From an uncultured Roseburia sp. (lineage in GTDB: Bacteria > Bacillota > Clostridia > Lachnospirales > Lachnospiraceae), in the NCBI GenBank assembly GCA_947564465.1, contig CANOCV010000004.1, positions 23,850 to 87,849 on the forward strand: 64,000 nt of DNA, in the 5' to 3' direction. The notes under the pieces were generated by a model. That model searched no databases. It had not been told where the DNA came from and saw only the letters and a program-made list of their open reading frames with translations. The translations under genes were made by a program, and so were the position numbers. Of this stretch, positions 45,316-54,553 are shown one piece after another; the stretch's first letter is position 1; the number at the start of each line of letters is the position of its first letter.

Positions 45316-45866
45316 TAGACAAGGATAAAGTGAAGGCCGGTGTACAGCTTATTTTAGAGGGCATCGGGGAGGATATTAAGCGGGAGGGCCTTATCGAGAC
45401 GCCGGACCGCATTGCGCGGATGTATGAAGAAATTTTCGGCGGTATGGATATGGAGGCGTCAGAACCGCTGGGGAAGCGTTTCCATGTCAGCAATAACGAG
45501 ATGGTGTTGGAGAAGGACATCACGTTTTATTCTACCTGCGAGCATCATCTTCTGCCTTTTTATGGAAGGGCTCATGTCGCCTATGTTCCAAACGGAGAGG
45601 TGGTCGGACTCAGCAAGCTTGCGAGAACGGTGGAAATATTTGCCAGAAGGCCGCAGCTTCAGGAACAGATGACGGCCCAGATTGCCGATGCCCTGATGGA
45701 ATACTTAAAGCCAAAGGGCGTGATGGTAATGCTTGAGGCGGAGCATATGTGTATGACGATGCGGGGAATTAAAAAGCCGGGGAGTACGACGGTTACATTT
45801 GTGGCGAGAGGAATTTTTTCCGAGGACGAAAAGCTTCAAAACAAATTTTTTATGATGGTGCGCTGA
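45312..45866 (+). CDS. folE: GTP cyclohydrolase I
   Basis: This enzyme converts GTP to 7,8-dihydroneopterin triphosphate, the first step of folate synthesis. 184 residues. It has the zinc/catalytic segment [20 protein letters not shown] and the C-terminal [20 protein letters not shown] 45312 follows TGGAGGAAATC and overlaps folC by four bases (ATGA). Confidence 0.96.
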   Translation: MIDKDKVKAGVQLILEGIGEDIKREGLIETPDRIARMYEEIFGGMDMEASEPLGKRFHVSNNEMVLEKDITFYSTCEHHLLPFYGRAHVAYVPNGEVVGLSKLARTVEIFARRPQLQEQMTAQIADALMEYLKPKGVMVMLEAEHMCMTMRGIKKPGSTTVTFVARGIFSEDEKLQNKFFMMVR

Positions 45867-45867
45867 T

Positions 45868-46356
45868 ATGATGAAATATGTTTCGCTTTTGCTGGAAAAT
45901 AAAGAATATATCAGGACGTTAAGAAAAATCAGTGCGTATGAGAGGGAACGAATATACTGTAAGCATGATTTTGCGCATTTGATGGATGTGGCGCGTCTTA
46001 TGTGGCAGCGCGCTTTGGAGGACAACTTAAGGCTGGACAAGGAAATGGTTTATCTTGCGGCGCTTTTGCATGATGTCGGGCGCATAAAGGAATATGAAGA
46101 GGGAATCTCCCATGATGCGGCTGGAAGAGAGCTGGCAGGGGAGATTTTACTGCATATAGGGTATCCTACGGAAAAGACGCCGGATATTTTGGAGGCTATC
46201 GGGATGCACAGAGAGAAGGAAAACGTCTCTGCTTCGCCTCTTTGCGGGCTGCTTAAGGAGGCGGACAAAATGTCCCGCCCCTGCTTTTTTTGTGAGGCGG
46301 CGGACAGCTGTAAGTGGAGCGAGGGTAAGAAAAATAAAACAGAAAACTGGCGGTAA
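45868..46356 (+). CDS. HD-domain phosphohydrolase in folate operon
   Basis: The 162-residue HD-superfamily protein has H33/H37 (CKHDFAHLMD), the HD pair H68-D69 (ALLHDVGR), H82 and D133 (KEADKMSR), a full metal-dependent phosphohydrolase set. A cysteine cluster follows (RPCFFCEAADSCKW; C139, C142, C148). It starts one base after folE and lies before folP. The pathway needs removal of phosphates from dihydroneopterin triphosphate, and no Nudix FolQ is seen, so this HD protein is a candidate for that step; this is inference from context. Confidence 0.8.
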   Translation: MMKYVSLLLENKEYIRTLRKISAYERERIYCKHDFAHLMDVARLMWQRALEDNLRLDKEMVYLAALLHDVGRIKEYEEGISHDAAGRELAGEILLHIGYPTEKTPDILEAIGMHREKENVSASPLCGLLKEADKMSRPCFFCEAADSCKWSEGKKNKTENWR

Positions 46357-46382
46357 CGGCACAGCTTGGCTGAACGGTTACA
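46352..46382 (+). repeat. Copy of dispersed motif before folP
   Basis: CAGCTTGGCTGAACGGTTAC plus A ends 33 nt before folP; a short left arm GGTAAC at 46352 pairs with GTTAC. It starts within the last codons and stop of the HD gene. Confidence 0.7.
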
Positions 46383-46415
46383 ACCGGCGGTGACGAAAGG
46401 CAGAGGAATGGTAGT

Positions 46416-47237
46416 ATGAGAATCGGAACAAAAGAGTTTGATGTGGAGAATAAAACATATGTGATGGGAATCTTAAACGTAACGCCGGATTCCTTTTCCG
46501 ACGGCGGAAAATACAGTGAAATAGATGCCGCTTTAGGCCATGTGGAGCAGATGATAGCGGAGGGAGCGGATCTCATTGATGTGGGCGGAGAATCTACAAG
46601 GCCGGGGTATGTGATGATTGGGGAGGAGGAGGAAATTGAGAGAACCGCGCCCGTGATTGATGCGATTAAGAGACGGTTCGACATTCCGATATCAATTGAT
46701 ACCTATAAAAGCCGCGTTGCGCTTGCCGCTGTGAGGGCGGGGGCGGATCTTGTCAATGATATATGGGGGTTAAAGTATGATGAAAAGATGGCGCAGGTCA
46801 TTAAAGAGACGGGCACGGCCTGTTGTCTGATGCATAACCGTGACAATACGGATTATGCGGATTTTATGACGGATATGATAAGGGATTTGGAGGGGACGCT
46901 TGCCATTGCGAAGACGGCGGGGATTTCTGACGATAAGATAATACTGGATCCGGGGGTCGGGTTTGGAAAAACGTATGGGAATAATCTGGAAGCGATTCGA
47001 AGACTTGGAGAGTTAAAAATGCTTGGTTATCCTCTGCTGCTTGGGACCTCGAAAAAGTCCGTCATCGGACTGACTTTGAATGTGGAGCAGGGGGAGCGCG
47101 TTACGGGAACCGCTGTGACAACGGTGTTTGCGGTGCAGCAGGGCGCCGCGTTTGTGCGCGTCCACAATGTGAAGGAGAATGTGCATGCGATCCGCATGAC
47201 GGAAGCGATTTTAAGCGGAGGAGAGATTCATGGATAA
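46416..47237 (+). CDS. folP: Dihydropteroate synthase
   Basis: 273 residues, TIM-barrel DHPS, the sulfonamide target; it joins 6-hydroxymethyl-dihydropterin diphosphate with p-aminobenzoate. Motifs: GILNVTPDSFSDGG, IDVGGESTRPGY, SIDTYKSRVA, ILDPGVGFGKT and GTSKKSVIG. It overlaps the folB-folK gene by eight bases. Confidence 0.96.
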   Translation: MRIGTKEFDVENKTYVMGILNVTPDSFSDGGKYSEIDAALGHVEQMIAEGADLIDVGGESTRPGYVMIGEEEEIERTAPVIDAIKRRFDIPISIDTYKSRVALAAVRAGADLVNDIWGLKYDEKMAQVIKETGTACCLMHNRDNTDYADFMTDMIRDLEGTLAIAKTAGISDDKIILDPGVGFGKTYGNNLEAIRRLGELKMLGYPLLLGTSKKSVIGLTLNVEQGERVTGTAVTTVFAVQQGAAFVRVHNVKENVHAIRMTEAILSGGEIHG

Positions 47238-48066
47238 AATCAGAATAGAGGATCTTGAGATTTTTGCGAACCATGGCGTGTTTCCGGAGGAGAACAGGCT
47301 GGGACAAAAGTTTTTGGTAAGTATGGAATTGTCCGTGAATACGAGAGCGGCAGGTATGGAGGATGATTTGGCGCGTTCCGTGGATTACGGGGAGGTCTGC
47401 CATTTTACATCGGAATTTTTAAGAAGCCACACATATCGTCTGATTGAGGCGGCTGCGGAGCATCTTGCCCGTGAGCTGCTTTTAAGGTATATGCCGGTGC
47501 ATGAAGTGAAGATCTCGCTAAAAAAGCCATGGGCGCCGATCGGACTGCCGCTTCACGGTGTGTCGGTGGATATCAAACGCAGATGGCATAAGGTGTATCT
47601 GGCGCTTGGCTCTAATATGGGCGATAAGGAGGGGTATATCCGGCAGGGAATTGACGGACTGTCCGCGCTGCCGGAGTGCCGCGGTATAAAGGTGTCAAAG
47701 CTGATTAAGACAAAGCCGTACGGCGTCACCGATCAGGATGATTTTTTAAACGGTTGTCTGGAAATGGAAACTTTGTATACGCCGGAGGAGCTTTTGGACA
47801 AATTACATGAAGTGGAAGCGGCTGCGGAGCGAAAGCGTGAGAGACGCTGGGGACCGCGGACGCTCGATCTTGATATTTTATTTTACGATCGTGATATCGT
47901 TCAGACGCCGGAGCTTGTGATTCCGCATATTGACATGGCAAACCGCGGCTTTGTGTTGGAGCCGCTGGCGGAGATTGCGCCGTATTTTGTGCATCCGGTG
48001 TGCAATAAGACGATACGGCAGATGCTTTTGGAGCTTTTAGAGAGAACGGGAGGAGAGACGCTATGA
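47230..48066 (+). CDS. folK: Bifunctional dihydroneopterin aldolase / HPPK (FolB-FolK fusion)
   Basis: 278 residues with two domains. Residues 1-116 are FolB: DKIRIEDLEIFANHGVFPEE..GQKFLVSMEL and SLKKPWAP. Residues ~122-278 are FolK: HKVYLALGSNMGDKEGYI, RRWGPRTLDLDILFY and IPHIDMANRGFVLEPLAEI. The fusion channels dihydroneopterin to the pyrophosphorylated pterin needed by FolP just upstream. Such fusions are common in Clostridia. It overlaps folP and the HAD gene. Confidence 0.95.
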   Translation: MDKIRIEDLEIFANHGVFPEENRLGQKFLVSMELSVNTRAAGMEDDLARSVDYGEVCHFTSEFLRSHTYRLIEAAAEHLARELLLRYMPVHEVKISLKKPWAPIGLPLHGVSVDIKRRWHKVYLALGSNMGDKEGYIRQGIDGLSALPECRGIKVSKLIKTKPYGVTDQDDFLNGCLEMETLYTPEELLDKLHEVEAAAERKRERRWGPRTLDLDILFYDRDIVQTPELVIPHIDMANRGFVLEPLAEIAPYFVHPVCNKTIRQMLLELLERTGGETL

Positions 48067-48710
48067 AAACCGTTTTATTTGACCTGGACGGAACTTTGAT
48101 TAATTCAAAGACAGGAGTTACAAGGTGTGCGCAGTATGCCCTTTCTGCGTTTGGCATTGAGGAGGAAACGGATAAACTGGATTTTTTCATCGGTCCCCCG
48201 CTGGAAGAAAGCTTTATAAAGCACTACGGTTTTACGGAGGAAAAAGCAAGGGAGGCTGTCAAAAAATTCAGGGAACGCTACCAGCCGGTTGGGATTTACG
48301 AATGCGAGTTGTATCCCGGCGTTGAGGAGACGTTAAAGAGGATTACGGATCACGGATATCGTATCGCCTTATCCTCCTCTAAGGCTGAGGTTTCCTGCGT
48401 ACAGTTGATGGAGCATTTTCATTTGAAATCATATTTTGATGTGATCGCGGGGGCTACGCTGGACGGAAAGATAGGCAGTAAGATATCGGTTCTGCGTGAA
48501 ACGATGCGCCGGCTTGGGCAGTGCGATACGAAATCCATGGTCTTAATCGGAGATACGCGTTTTGACGTGCTCGGCGCAAACGAGGCCGGAATCGACTGTG
48601 TCGGTGTAACATACGGGTTCGGCAGCAGAGAGGAGCTGCTTGAAAGCGGCGCGGTGGCAGTCTGCGGCAGCATGAAAGAAGTAGGTGATTATATTGTGGA
48701 CAAATTCTAA
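48063..48710 (+). CDS. HAD-superfamily phosphatase (Pgp/5'-nucleotidase-like)
   Basis: 215 residues with HAD motif I DLDGTLINS, motif II SSSKAEV, and motif IV IGDTRFDVLGA; a helical cap lies at residues ~15-80. It resembles phosphoglycolate phosphatase-like and YrfG-type HAD enzymes; the substrate is unknown. It overlaps folBK by four bases (ATGA). A role in pterin dephosphorylation is a weak alternative to the HD protein. Confidence 0.88.
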   Translation: MKTVLFDLDGTLINSKTGVTRCAQYALSAFGIEEETDKLDFFIGPPLEESFIKHYGFTEEKAREAVKKFRERYQPVGIYECELYPGVEETLKRITDHGYRIALSSSKAEVSCVQLMEHFHLKSYFDVIAGATLDGKIGSKISVLRETMRRLGQCDTKSMVLIGDTRFDVLGANEAGIDCVGVTYGFGSREELLESGAVAVCGSMKEVGDYIVDKF

Positions 48711-49440
48711 ATGGATGCGCATCTGGTCCGTGATTTATCCGGTCGGAATGTATTTCGTCGTTTCCAATATGGCGATGTTTGTTTTAACGCTGTTTCTTCC
48801 GGCAAAGAGCGAGACGTATATTCTGCGCCATATTATCGTAACGCTTGTGACGTTTCCGGTGGTTTATTCCTTTTATCATAAACCGCAGGAAAAGCAGAGA
48901 ATTAAGATTTTGCCGTCTGTTACCGCGCTTATTGCCGGTGCGTCTCTTGGCGTGGCGCTTAACAATATAATTGCTTTAACGCCGCTGATTTCCGTATCAG
49001 AGACGTATCAGAATGTCAGCAGAGCTTTTTTTGGCAGTACGCTTCCTCTTGAACTGCTGGCGATTTGTGTTCTGACACCGGCTTTGGAGGAGCTTCTTTA
49101 TCGCGGAATCGCTTATCAGCGTCTTAGGGAATGGCTTGGAGTATTGCCGTCAATTCTCTGGTCCGCATTTCTGTTTGGGCTGATGCACGCGAATCTTGTA
49201 CAGTTTGTCTATGCCGGATTGATCGGCATACTGCTAGCGTGGCTGATGGAAAAATATGGATTGGCGGCAGCAGTATCGGCGCATATCGGGGCGAATCTGA
49301 TTTCTGTGCTGCGCAGTGAAATTCTCTTTTTTCCGTCTGCCAGGGAAAGTATGGGAGCTTATCTTGGCCAGACGGGCGTGTCTCTTGCGGTGTGTATAAT
49401 TTGTGTGTGGAGACTTTATAGAGGAGATCGGAAAGAGTAA
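48694..49440 (+). CDS. CPBP-family intramembrane metalloprotease (Abi-type)
   Basis: About 248 residues with 6-8 hydrophobic helices. CPBP motifs: EELLYRGIAYQRL (EExxxR), FGLMHAN (FxxxH) and AHIGANLI (HxxxN). The family cleaves or processes peptides in the membrane (bacteriocin immunity, CAAX-like). The start is uncertain: TTG 48694 has AGGTGATTA before it, but the in-frame GTG 48685 and ATG 48715 are alternatives. The gene overlaps the HAD stop region. Confidence 0.88.
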   Translation: MWTNSKWMRIWSVIYPVGMYFVVSNMAMFVLTLFLPAKSETYILRHIIVTLVTFPVVYSFYHKPQEKQRIKILPSVTALIAGASLGVALNNIIALTPLISVSETYQNVSRAFFGSTLPLELLAICVLTPALEELLYRGIAYQRLREWLGVLPSILWSAFLFGLMHANLVQFVYAGLIGILLAWLMEKYGLAAAVSAHIGANLISVLRSEILFFPSARESMGAYLGQTGVSLAVCIICVWRLYRGDRKE

Positions 49441-49477
49441 GCGGCAGTGTGATTAATTTATGGAGGAGGTTTTTGAG

Positions 49478-50464
49478 ATGGAACAAAAGGAATTAAACTG
49501 GGCGGTGCTTGGGGTGGGCGTGATTGCCAATGAGATGGCGCAGGCGCTTTTGAAGATGGGGAAGAGGCTTTATGCAGTGGGGAACCGGACGCATGAGAAA
49601 GCGGTTTCTTTTGCGGAAAAGTATGGGGTTAAAAAGGTCTATGACAGGGTTGAGGATATGTTTTTGGATGAGGACGTTGACATTATCTATATCACCAGCC
49701 CGCACAACACGCATTATCCGTTTATGAAGGCGGCGCTTGCGCATGGAAAACATATCCTGGTAGAAAAATCCATTACCTTAAACAGCCGTGAGCTGGATGA
49801 AATGGCTGCGTTGGCGCAAGAGAAGCATTTGATAATGGCTGAGGCGATGACGATATGGCATATGCCGCTTTACAAGAAACTGTGGGACATTGTAGAGAGC
49901 GGGGAGCTGGGCAGGGTGCAGATGATTACGGTGAATTTCGGCAGCTTTAAAGACTACAATATGAAGAACCGTTTCTTTAATATGGACCTCGCGGGCGGCG
50001 CGCTTTTGGACATCGGCGTATATGCGCTTTCAATTGTGCGAAGTTTCATGGAGGATGCGCCAGGAATGGTGTCTAGTCAATGGCTTCCCTCGCCGACCGG
50101 TTCGGATGAACAGGCAACGATCCTTTTAAAGAATACCGACTCGCAGATGGCCACGGTTGCGCTTTCAATGCACTCCAAGCAGCCGAAGCGGGCGATGATT
50201 AGCTGTGAGAAGGGTTACATCGAAATTATGGAATTTCCGCGTGCCTCAAAGGCCGTTCTTGTCGATGCAAAGACGGGTGAAAGAAAGGAATGTGAGGCAG
50301 GGGAGACGGAAAACGCGCTGTATTATGAAATGACGGATATGGAGGAGGCTGTTCGCACGGGGGATGCGTCCGCGATGAAGCTTTCGTTTTCGAGAGATGT
50401 CATGAACATCATGACCGGCCTGCGAAAAGAGTGGGGGCTGCAGTATCCGGGGGAAGAATGGTAA
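49478..50464 (+). CDS. Gfo/Idh/MocA-family oxidoreductase
   Basis: 328 residues. N-terminal NAD(P) Rossmann fold (LNWAVLGVGVIANEMAQAL), EKSITLNSRELDEMAALA with the conserved EK, and a C-terminal domain with GGALLDIGVYALS and the pair D.G..AL. The substrate is probably a sugar or inositol-type polyol; not determinable here. ATG 49478 after GGAGGAGGTTTTTGAG is chosen over the in-frame ATG 49460, which lies upstream of that ribosome-binding site. Confidence 0.9.
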   Translation: MEQKELNWAVLGVGVIANEMAQALLKMGKRLYAVGNRTHEKAVSFAEKYGVKKVYDRVEDMFLDEDVDIIYITSPHNTHYPFMKAALAHGKHILVEKSITLNSRELDEMAALAQEKHLIMAEAMTIWHMPLYKKLWDIVESGELGRVQMITVNFGSFKDYNMKNRFFNMDLAGGALLDIGVYALSIVRSFMEDAPGMVSSQWLPSPTGSDEQATILLKNTDSQMATVALSMHSKQPKRAMISCEKGYIEIMEFPRASKAVLVDAKTGERKECEAGETENALYYEMTDMEEAVRTGDASAMKLSFSRDVMNIMTGLRKEWGLQYPGEEW

Positions 50465-50471
50465 GGGATAG

Positions 50472-50615
50472 AAAAAATATAAGGTTGGAGGGTGGATTAA
50501 CTACTTCAAAATCGGACATCATTCTACGTTAACCGTATCCGAAAATAGTGAACATCTATATTTAACGCTTTGTCGAATTGCGTCGGAATATGTCAATTCT
50601 TTTTGGTTGAAATAG
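50472..50615 (+). other. Possible gene remnant: open frame without a usual start, before the helical-repeat gene
   Basis: The frame from 50472 to the TAG at 50613 encodes ...GGWINYFKIGHHSTLTVSEN through NSFWLK. No ATG/GTG/TTG start exists; GGAGGG stands just before an ATT (50496). It may be a remnant of a lost gene's 3' end. No family is recognised. Confidence 0.25.
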
Positions 50616-50634
50616 CAGAAGGGGGTGGTAGAAT
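50607..50634 (+). promoter_or_regulatory. Candidate promoter for helical-repeat/DUF2971 gene
   Basis: The -35 is TTGAAA (50607-50612) and the -10 is TAGAAT (50629-50634) with a 16-bp spacer. A 45-nt leader leads to the ATG at 50679. Confidence 0.5.
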
Positions 50635-50678
50635 AAAACTACAAGATTATTGTCGGCTTGTGGGGAAAGGGGATAAAA

Positions 50679-53600
50679 ATGAAAAGATTTTTTGTGAGTA
50701 AAAATGACGAGACAAAGTTGTGGAGTAAGGCAGGTTTTTCAGGAGATAAAAATTTTGAAAAACATGGAGAAGATGATGAGGCATTAATCAAACAAGTAAA
50801 GGCCTTGTATGACTTAGCAGATACCATTAAAGAAAAAAGATATGATAAGAAATTTGTAGGGTTGAATACAGAGAGTAATTTGGATCGGATCGCGGAACTG
50901 GATAAGTTGTTGCTGGCTGCCAAAGAGTGTAGAAAACGTGAGAATTTGGATTTGTTGATTCTTGCGGACATTACCATAGGCAATATTTGTTTGAATCTTT
51001 CTACGTGTTATTTAAACGTATTTCAATATGAAAGAGCAAGGGAATGCGCGCAAACAGGGAGAGAATATTTGTGGGAGGCGTTGCAGGAGGTCAAAAATTT
51101 AGAAAATCCGGAACCCTGCCAGCATTTTTTGATTCATTTAAACATGGCAAAATATTATTGGGAATGGGCGGCGTTGACGAGAAGAAGCAATTATGATTTT
51201 GCAAAACATGAATTGCAGGTTGTGCTTGAGGGGGTTGGAAGCATTCAAAAAGAACAGAGTGAAATTGCAGACAGCGTGAAGCGTCAGGCGGCATTGTTGC
51301 ATATGGATGCTATGTTTAATATGGGCAGAATTCTGCGTCTGGATTACCGTTTAGAAGACGCGAAGAATCAGTTGGAAAATATGCTTTCGGTTCTTCGGCA
51401 GTGTGAAGTCGCAGATCCCAAGGCGAAAGAGATTGGTTATAATGCGGAAAGAGCGCAGAGCGATGAGGATGGGAAGAATAGCCGGTGCTTTTTAGAATTT
51501 CTTACGGCGGATGATTGGAAAGAATATTATATATCTGCGTTGATTCAGCTTTCACTGGCGTTCATACAACAGAGAAATTATGGGGAAGCGGCAAAACTTT
51601 CTGAACAAATTCATAAATACGATAAATGCAATCGGGACGCTATAAATAACTGGGGAGTTTGTTTTCGAAAGCGGAAGAATGTAGAGGGGGCAATTCGGTG
51701 TTTTTTGGCAGTAGTAAAGTTAAAACGTGCTAATGGGGAAGTGATTTTGGAAGAAAATTCAATTGAAAAAATGCGGGAATTCCTTGCAGATGAGGTGGAA
51801 GGGATAAAATGCGAAAATGGGAAATTAGAGCAGGCCGAAAAAAGGGATGGAGGAAGTGATAATCGTTTTGCGTATATTAATCTTTTGAAATGTGTTTTGG
51901 AGCTTGCAGAGGCGGGCAGCTTGGACGTATCCGTTTTTGAAGATGCGCTGTTTATCATTGAAAATCACTTGAAACATGATTCTTCTGATTATGAGGTCTG
52001 GATGCTGAAATGCCGTTACCTGATGCAGAAGAATAAGATAGATGACGCGATTGATTCGTTAGAGCGTATGATTCAATCAGAAGAGCTTTCCTATATACGC
52101 CGCGGAACGATTGGATTGAAAGTACGATATCTGCTGGCGGAATGTTATATTGGAAAATTTCAATTCCATGATGCCGAAAAATTGTTGCGTTTTGTCCGAA
52201 GGGAGCTTAATAAGGATGGAACAAAGATTTTGGAGAATCTGTTTGATGCGCTTGTGGAAAATAATATTGGCTGGTGTCTGTTGCAACAGAGCCGATTTAA
52301 GGAGGCACGGGAATGTTATGACCAACTCGTAGAGAGACTTTATAAAACGTGTCTGAAAGGTGATTGTAAAGAAAAAGGCGTTATAGAAATGCTGAAAGAG
52401 ATTTTTGGAGAGAGTATGTCGGAGTTTTTTGATAAGCAATTCGACATTCAAAATATTCCGGCTCATACGCCAGACCAAAAGAAACGTGTGGAAGAATGGA
52501 AAAGAAGCTGCCATATGAAAATTTCTTATTTGAACAATATGGGAGAATGCTATTTAAAGGTCGGGAAAGCAGACGAAAGAGAGATAGCCCAAGAAATTTT
52601 TGATTTGATTCTCAATATCGAACCGGAAAATGGCATTGCTTGTTTGTATCGCGGAGGTTGTGAAACCGAAAGTGAGAAAAGAACGGAATGGTTTGAGCGG
52701 GCATTTCGCTTGGCGCCGGAGAAGATTGAAGTGCGTTCCAGTTATTTTATTAACTTGGTCGAGATGTATAGAGGGCAAAAGGATAAAAAGGAAAAGTATG
52801 ACAATGCTATTCGGGAATTTGTAGATTATAATCCGTATTCTTATTCATTGAATATGTGCCTTGCGCTACTGCGCTGGAAATGTACGGATGAGAATGGAAA
52901 AATTAAGGATTGTATATCGCAGGTGAATAGTGAGAATGAGGATTTTTTAAAGAAATTCAGCCGTATTACATTATATAATGAGCTGGGAACGAGAGCTTTT
53001 CACAGGTTGAAGAATAAATCGGGATTTTGTTATTTGAAATCCGCAGAACGTGGATTAGTGTTGGCGAATTTGCTTTATTTATATGAGCCGATTATCAAGA
53101 TTCGAAGAAAATGTCATTTTCAGTACGATGATTGGAAAGCTTTGGTGGAGCAAACATCAACAGAGCCGGAGAAAAACAACGGGGAAACAAATCGTAAGTA
53201 TAGGAGCGGCCTGGTGCATTATACGACATTGGATACATTAAAAGCTTTGCTTGATCAGGATGGAAGACCCTATTTGCGTATATCAAATAGCGGCTATATG
53301 AATGATTCTTCAGAAGGAGAGATTTTTTTTGAAGAAATGCGTTATGCCGTAAGGGAAATGAACAGTGAAGAGGGGGAAAAGGATAATGCCGTTATTGATA
53401 TAGACAAGCTCATCAAGGAATATTTTCGTGAATTACAGGTGAATTCGGACGAGGTTCTGCCAAGAGGAGGAAATGTTTTTATAACCAGTTTATCGACACG
53501 GGCAGACAGTTTTCCTATGTGGGATATTTATGCCGAAAAGCACCAGGGATGCAATATTGAGTTTGATGAGGGATTTTATAATCTCAAAGGAAGCTCCTGG

Positions 53601-54260
53601 GGGATTTTAGAGAGTGACTCCGGTAAAGACAACGCACTTGAATACGGCATTTCTACATATACCGATGACGATTATCCATTATATGAAATCCAGTATATTT
53701 ATCGGGACCATTATAGTGAATGTGGAAAATCACCGAATCCAACCAGAATATGCAAAAGAGATGAGTTTGGCGATAATTCGAAAGCCAAAATGGAATATGG
53801 GGAGCTAAGTGTTTTGCTGAAAAAAATTGCAGTGCGGTGGCACTCTTTGGATAAAATATTAAAAGAGTTGGAAGCGAATAATTCAGACAGCATTGTCGAA
53901 GGCGCAATGAGAGAAGCTCATTCTGAAATATGCGCGTTTGTGGCGGACCGCATTAATGAGGTACGATATCTTTTTAAGGATAGGGATTATAGCTTTGAGG
54001 GAGAAGTGAGGCTTGTGAAAGTTGCGGATGTAGATGAAATGAAGAGACATACTGATGACAGGAAAATTCCTCATGCTTATACGGAAATGGATAAGGAGAT
54101 CACAGATATTACCGTTACCCTTGCCAGCAAGATTGGTGATGAGCAGATGAATGAGATTACAACATGGTTAAAGCATACGGATAGGGTGAAAAATGTGAGG
54201 ATAGCGATGCGCAATCGATTGCGTCATCCTCTTGTTCAGTCGCAAGAAAACTCAAATTAG
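50679..54260 (+). CDS. Large TPR-like helical-repeat protein with C-terminal DUF2971-like domain
   Basis: 1193 residues from ATG 50679 (GGGGAAAGGGGATAAAA upstream). Residues ~1-830 are alpha-helical with TPR-like pairs (such as ALFIIENHLKHDSSDYEVWMLKCRYL and NNIGWCLLQQSRFKEARECYDQL). Residues ~840-1150 match DUF2971: LVHYTTLD with H847, MNDSSEGE (874-881), SLSTRADSFPMWDIY (937-951), GCNIEFD (957-963) and FEGEVRLV with E1109. There is no signal peptide or membrane segment. The gene is clearly more AT-rich than its neighbours and stands between unrelated genes, suggesting lateral gain. Large helical repeats plus an enzyme-like C-terminus recall sensor-effector defence proteins; that is inference. 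Confidence 0.7.
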   Translation: MKRFFVSKNDETKLWSKAGFSGDKNFEKHGEDDEALIKQVKALYDLADTIKEKRYDKKFVGLNTESNLDRIAELDKLLLAAKECRKRENLDLLILADITIGNICLNLSTCYLNVFQYERARECAQTGREYLWEALQEVKNLENPEPCQHFLIHLNMAKYYWEWAALTRRSNYDFAKHELQVVLEGVGSIQKEQSEIADSVKRQAALLHMDAMFNMGRILRLDYRLEDAKNQLENMLSVLRQCEVADPKAKEIGYNAERAQSDEDGKNSRCFLEFLTADDWKEYYISALIQLSLAFIQQRNYGEAAKLSEQIHKYDKCNRDAINNWGVCFRKRKNVEGAIRCFLAVVKLKRANGEVILEENSIEKMREFLADEVEGIKCENGKLEQAEKRDGGSDNRFAYINLLKCVLELAEAGSLDVSVFEDALFIIENHLKHDSSDYEVWMLKCRYLMQKNKIDDAIDSLERMIQSEELSYIRRGTIGLKVRYLLAECYIGKFQFHDAEKLLRFVRRELNKDGTKILENLFDALVENNIGWCLLQQSRFKEARECYDQLVERLYKTCLKGDCKEKGVIEMLKEIFGESMSEFFDKQFDIQNIPAHTPDQKKRVEEWKRSCHMKISYLNNMGECYLKVGKADEREIAQEIFDLILNIEPENGIACLYRGGCETESEKRTEWFERAFRLAPEKIEVRSSYFINLVEMYRGQKDKKEKYDNAIREFVDYNPYSYSLNMCLALLRWKCTDENGKIKDCISQVNSENEDFLKKFSRITLYNELGTRAFHRLKNKSGFCYLKSAERGLVLANLLYLYEPIIKIRRKCHFQYDDWKALVEQTSTEPEKNNGETNRKYRSGLVHYTTLDTLKALLDQDGRPYLRISNSGYMNDSSEGEIFFEEMRYAVREMNSEEGEKDNAVIDIDKLIKEYFRELQVNSDEVLPRGGNVFITSLSTRADSFPMWDIYAEKHQGCNIEFDEGFYNLKGSSWGILESDSGKDNALEYGISTYTDDDYPLYEIQYIYRDHYSECGKSPNPTRICKRDEFGDNSKAKMEYGELSVLLKKIAVRWHSLDKILKELEANNSDSIVEGAMREAHSEICAFVADRINEVRYLFKDRDYSFEGEVRLVKVADVDEMKRHTDDRKIPHAYTEMDKEITDITVTLASKIGDEQMNEITTWLKHTDRVKNVRIAMRNRLRHPLVQSQENSN

Positions 54261-54508
54261 AATTATTATGGATTCTGATTAAGTAGAGAAAAGATTATCT
54301 GGGATCATAAAGAGAATTGCGTACACAATTATAAAAAGACGAAAATATAAGAAGGTTTTTCGAAAAAATCTAAAAGAGCAGATATGTTTTTTTAGGATAA
54401 ATTGTTCGGAAAATCTTTTTTATTTCAAAAAATAAGTAAAATTGAAAAATAATAATGAATAATTTGTGTTAAAGTCTAATTATCAGACAATATACGCGAA
54501 AAAATATG
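54261..54508. other. AT-rich intergenic stretch
   Basis: Nothing coding is seen. It has poly-A/T tracts and a small AATTG/CAATT stem near 54315, but no convincing terminator for the upstream gene. Confidence 0.5.
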
Positions 54509-54537
54509 TTTACAAAAGGGAGATATAAGAGTATCAT
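54509..54537 (+). promoter_or_regulatory. Candidate promoter for gltBD
   Basis: The -35 is TTTACA (54509-54514) and the -10 is TATCAT (54532-54537) with a 17-bp spacer. The dispersed palindromic motif lies in the leader that follows. Confidence 0.6.
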
Positions 54538-54553
54538 AGTGGACAGAGATAAG

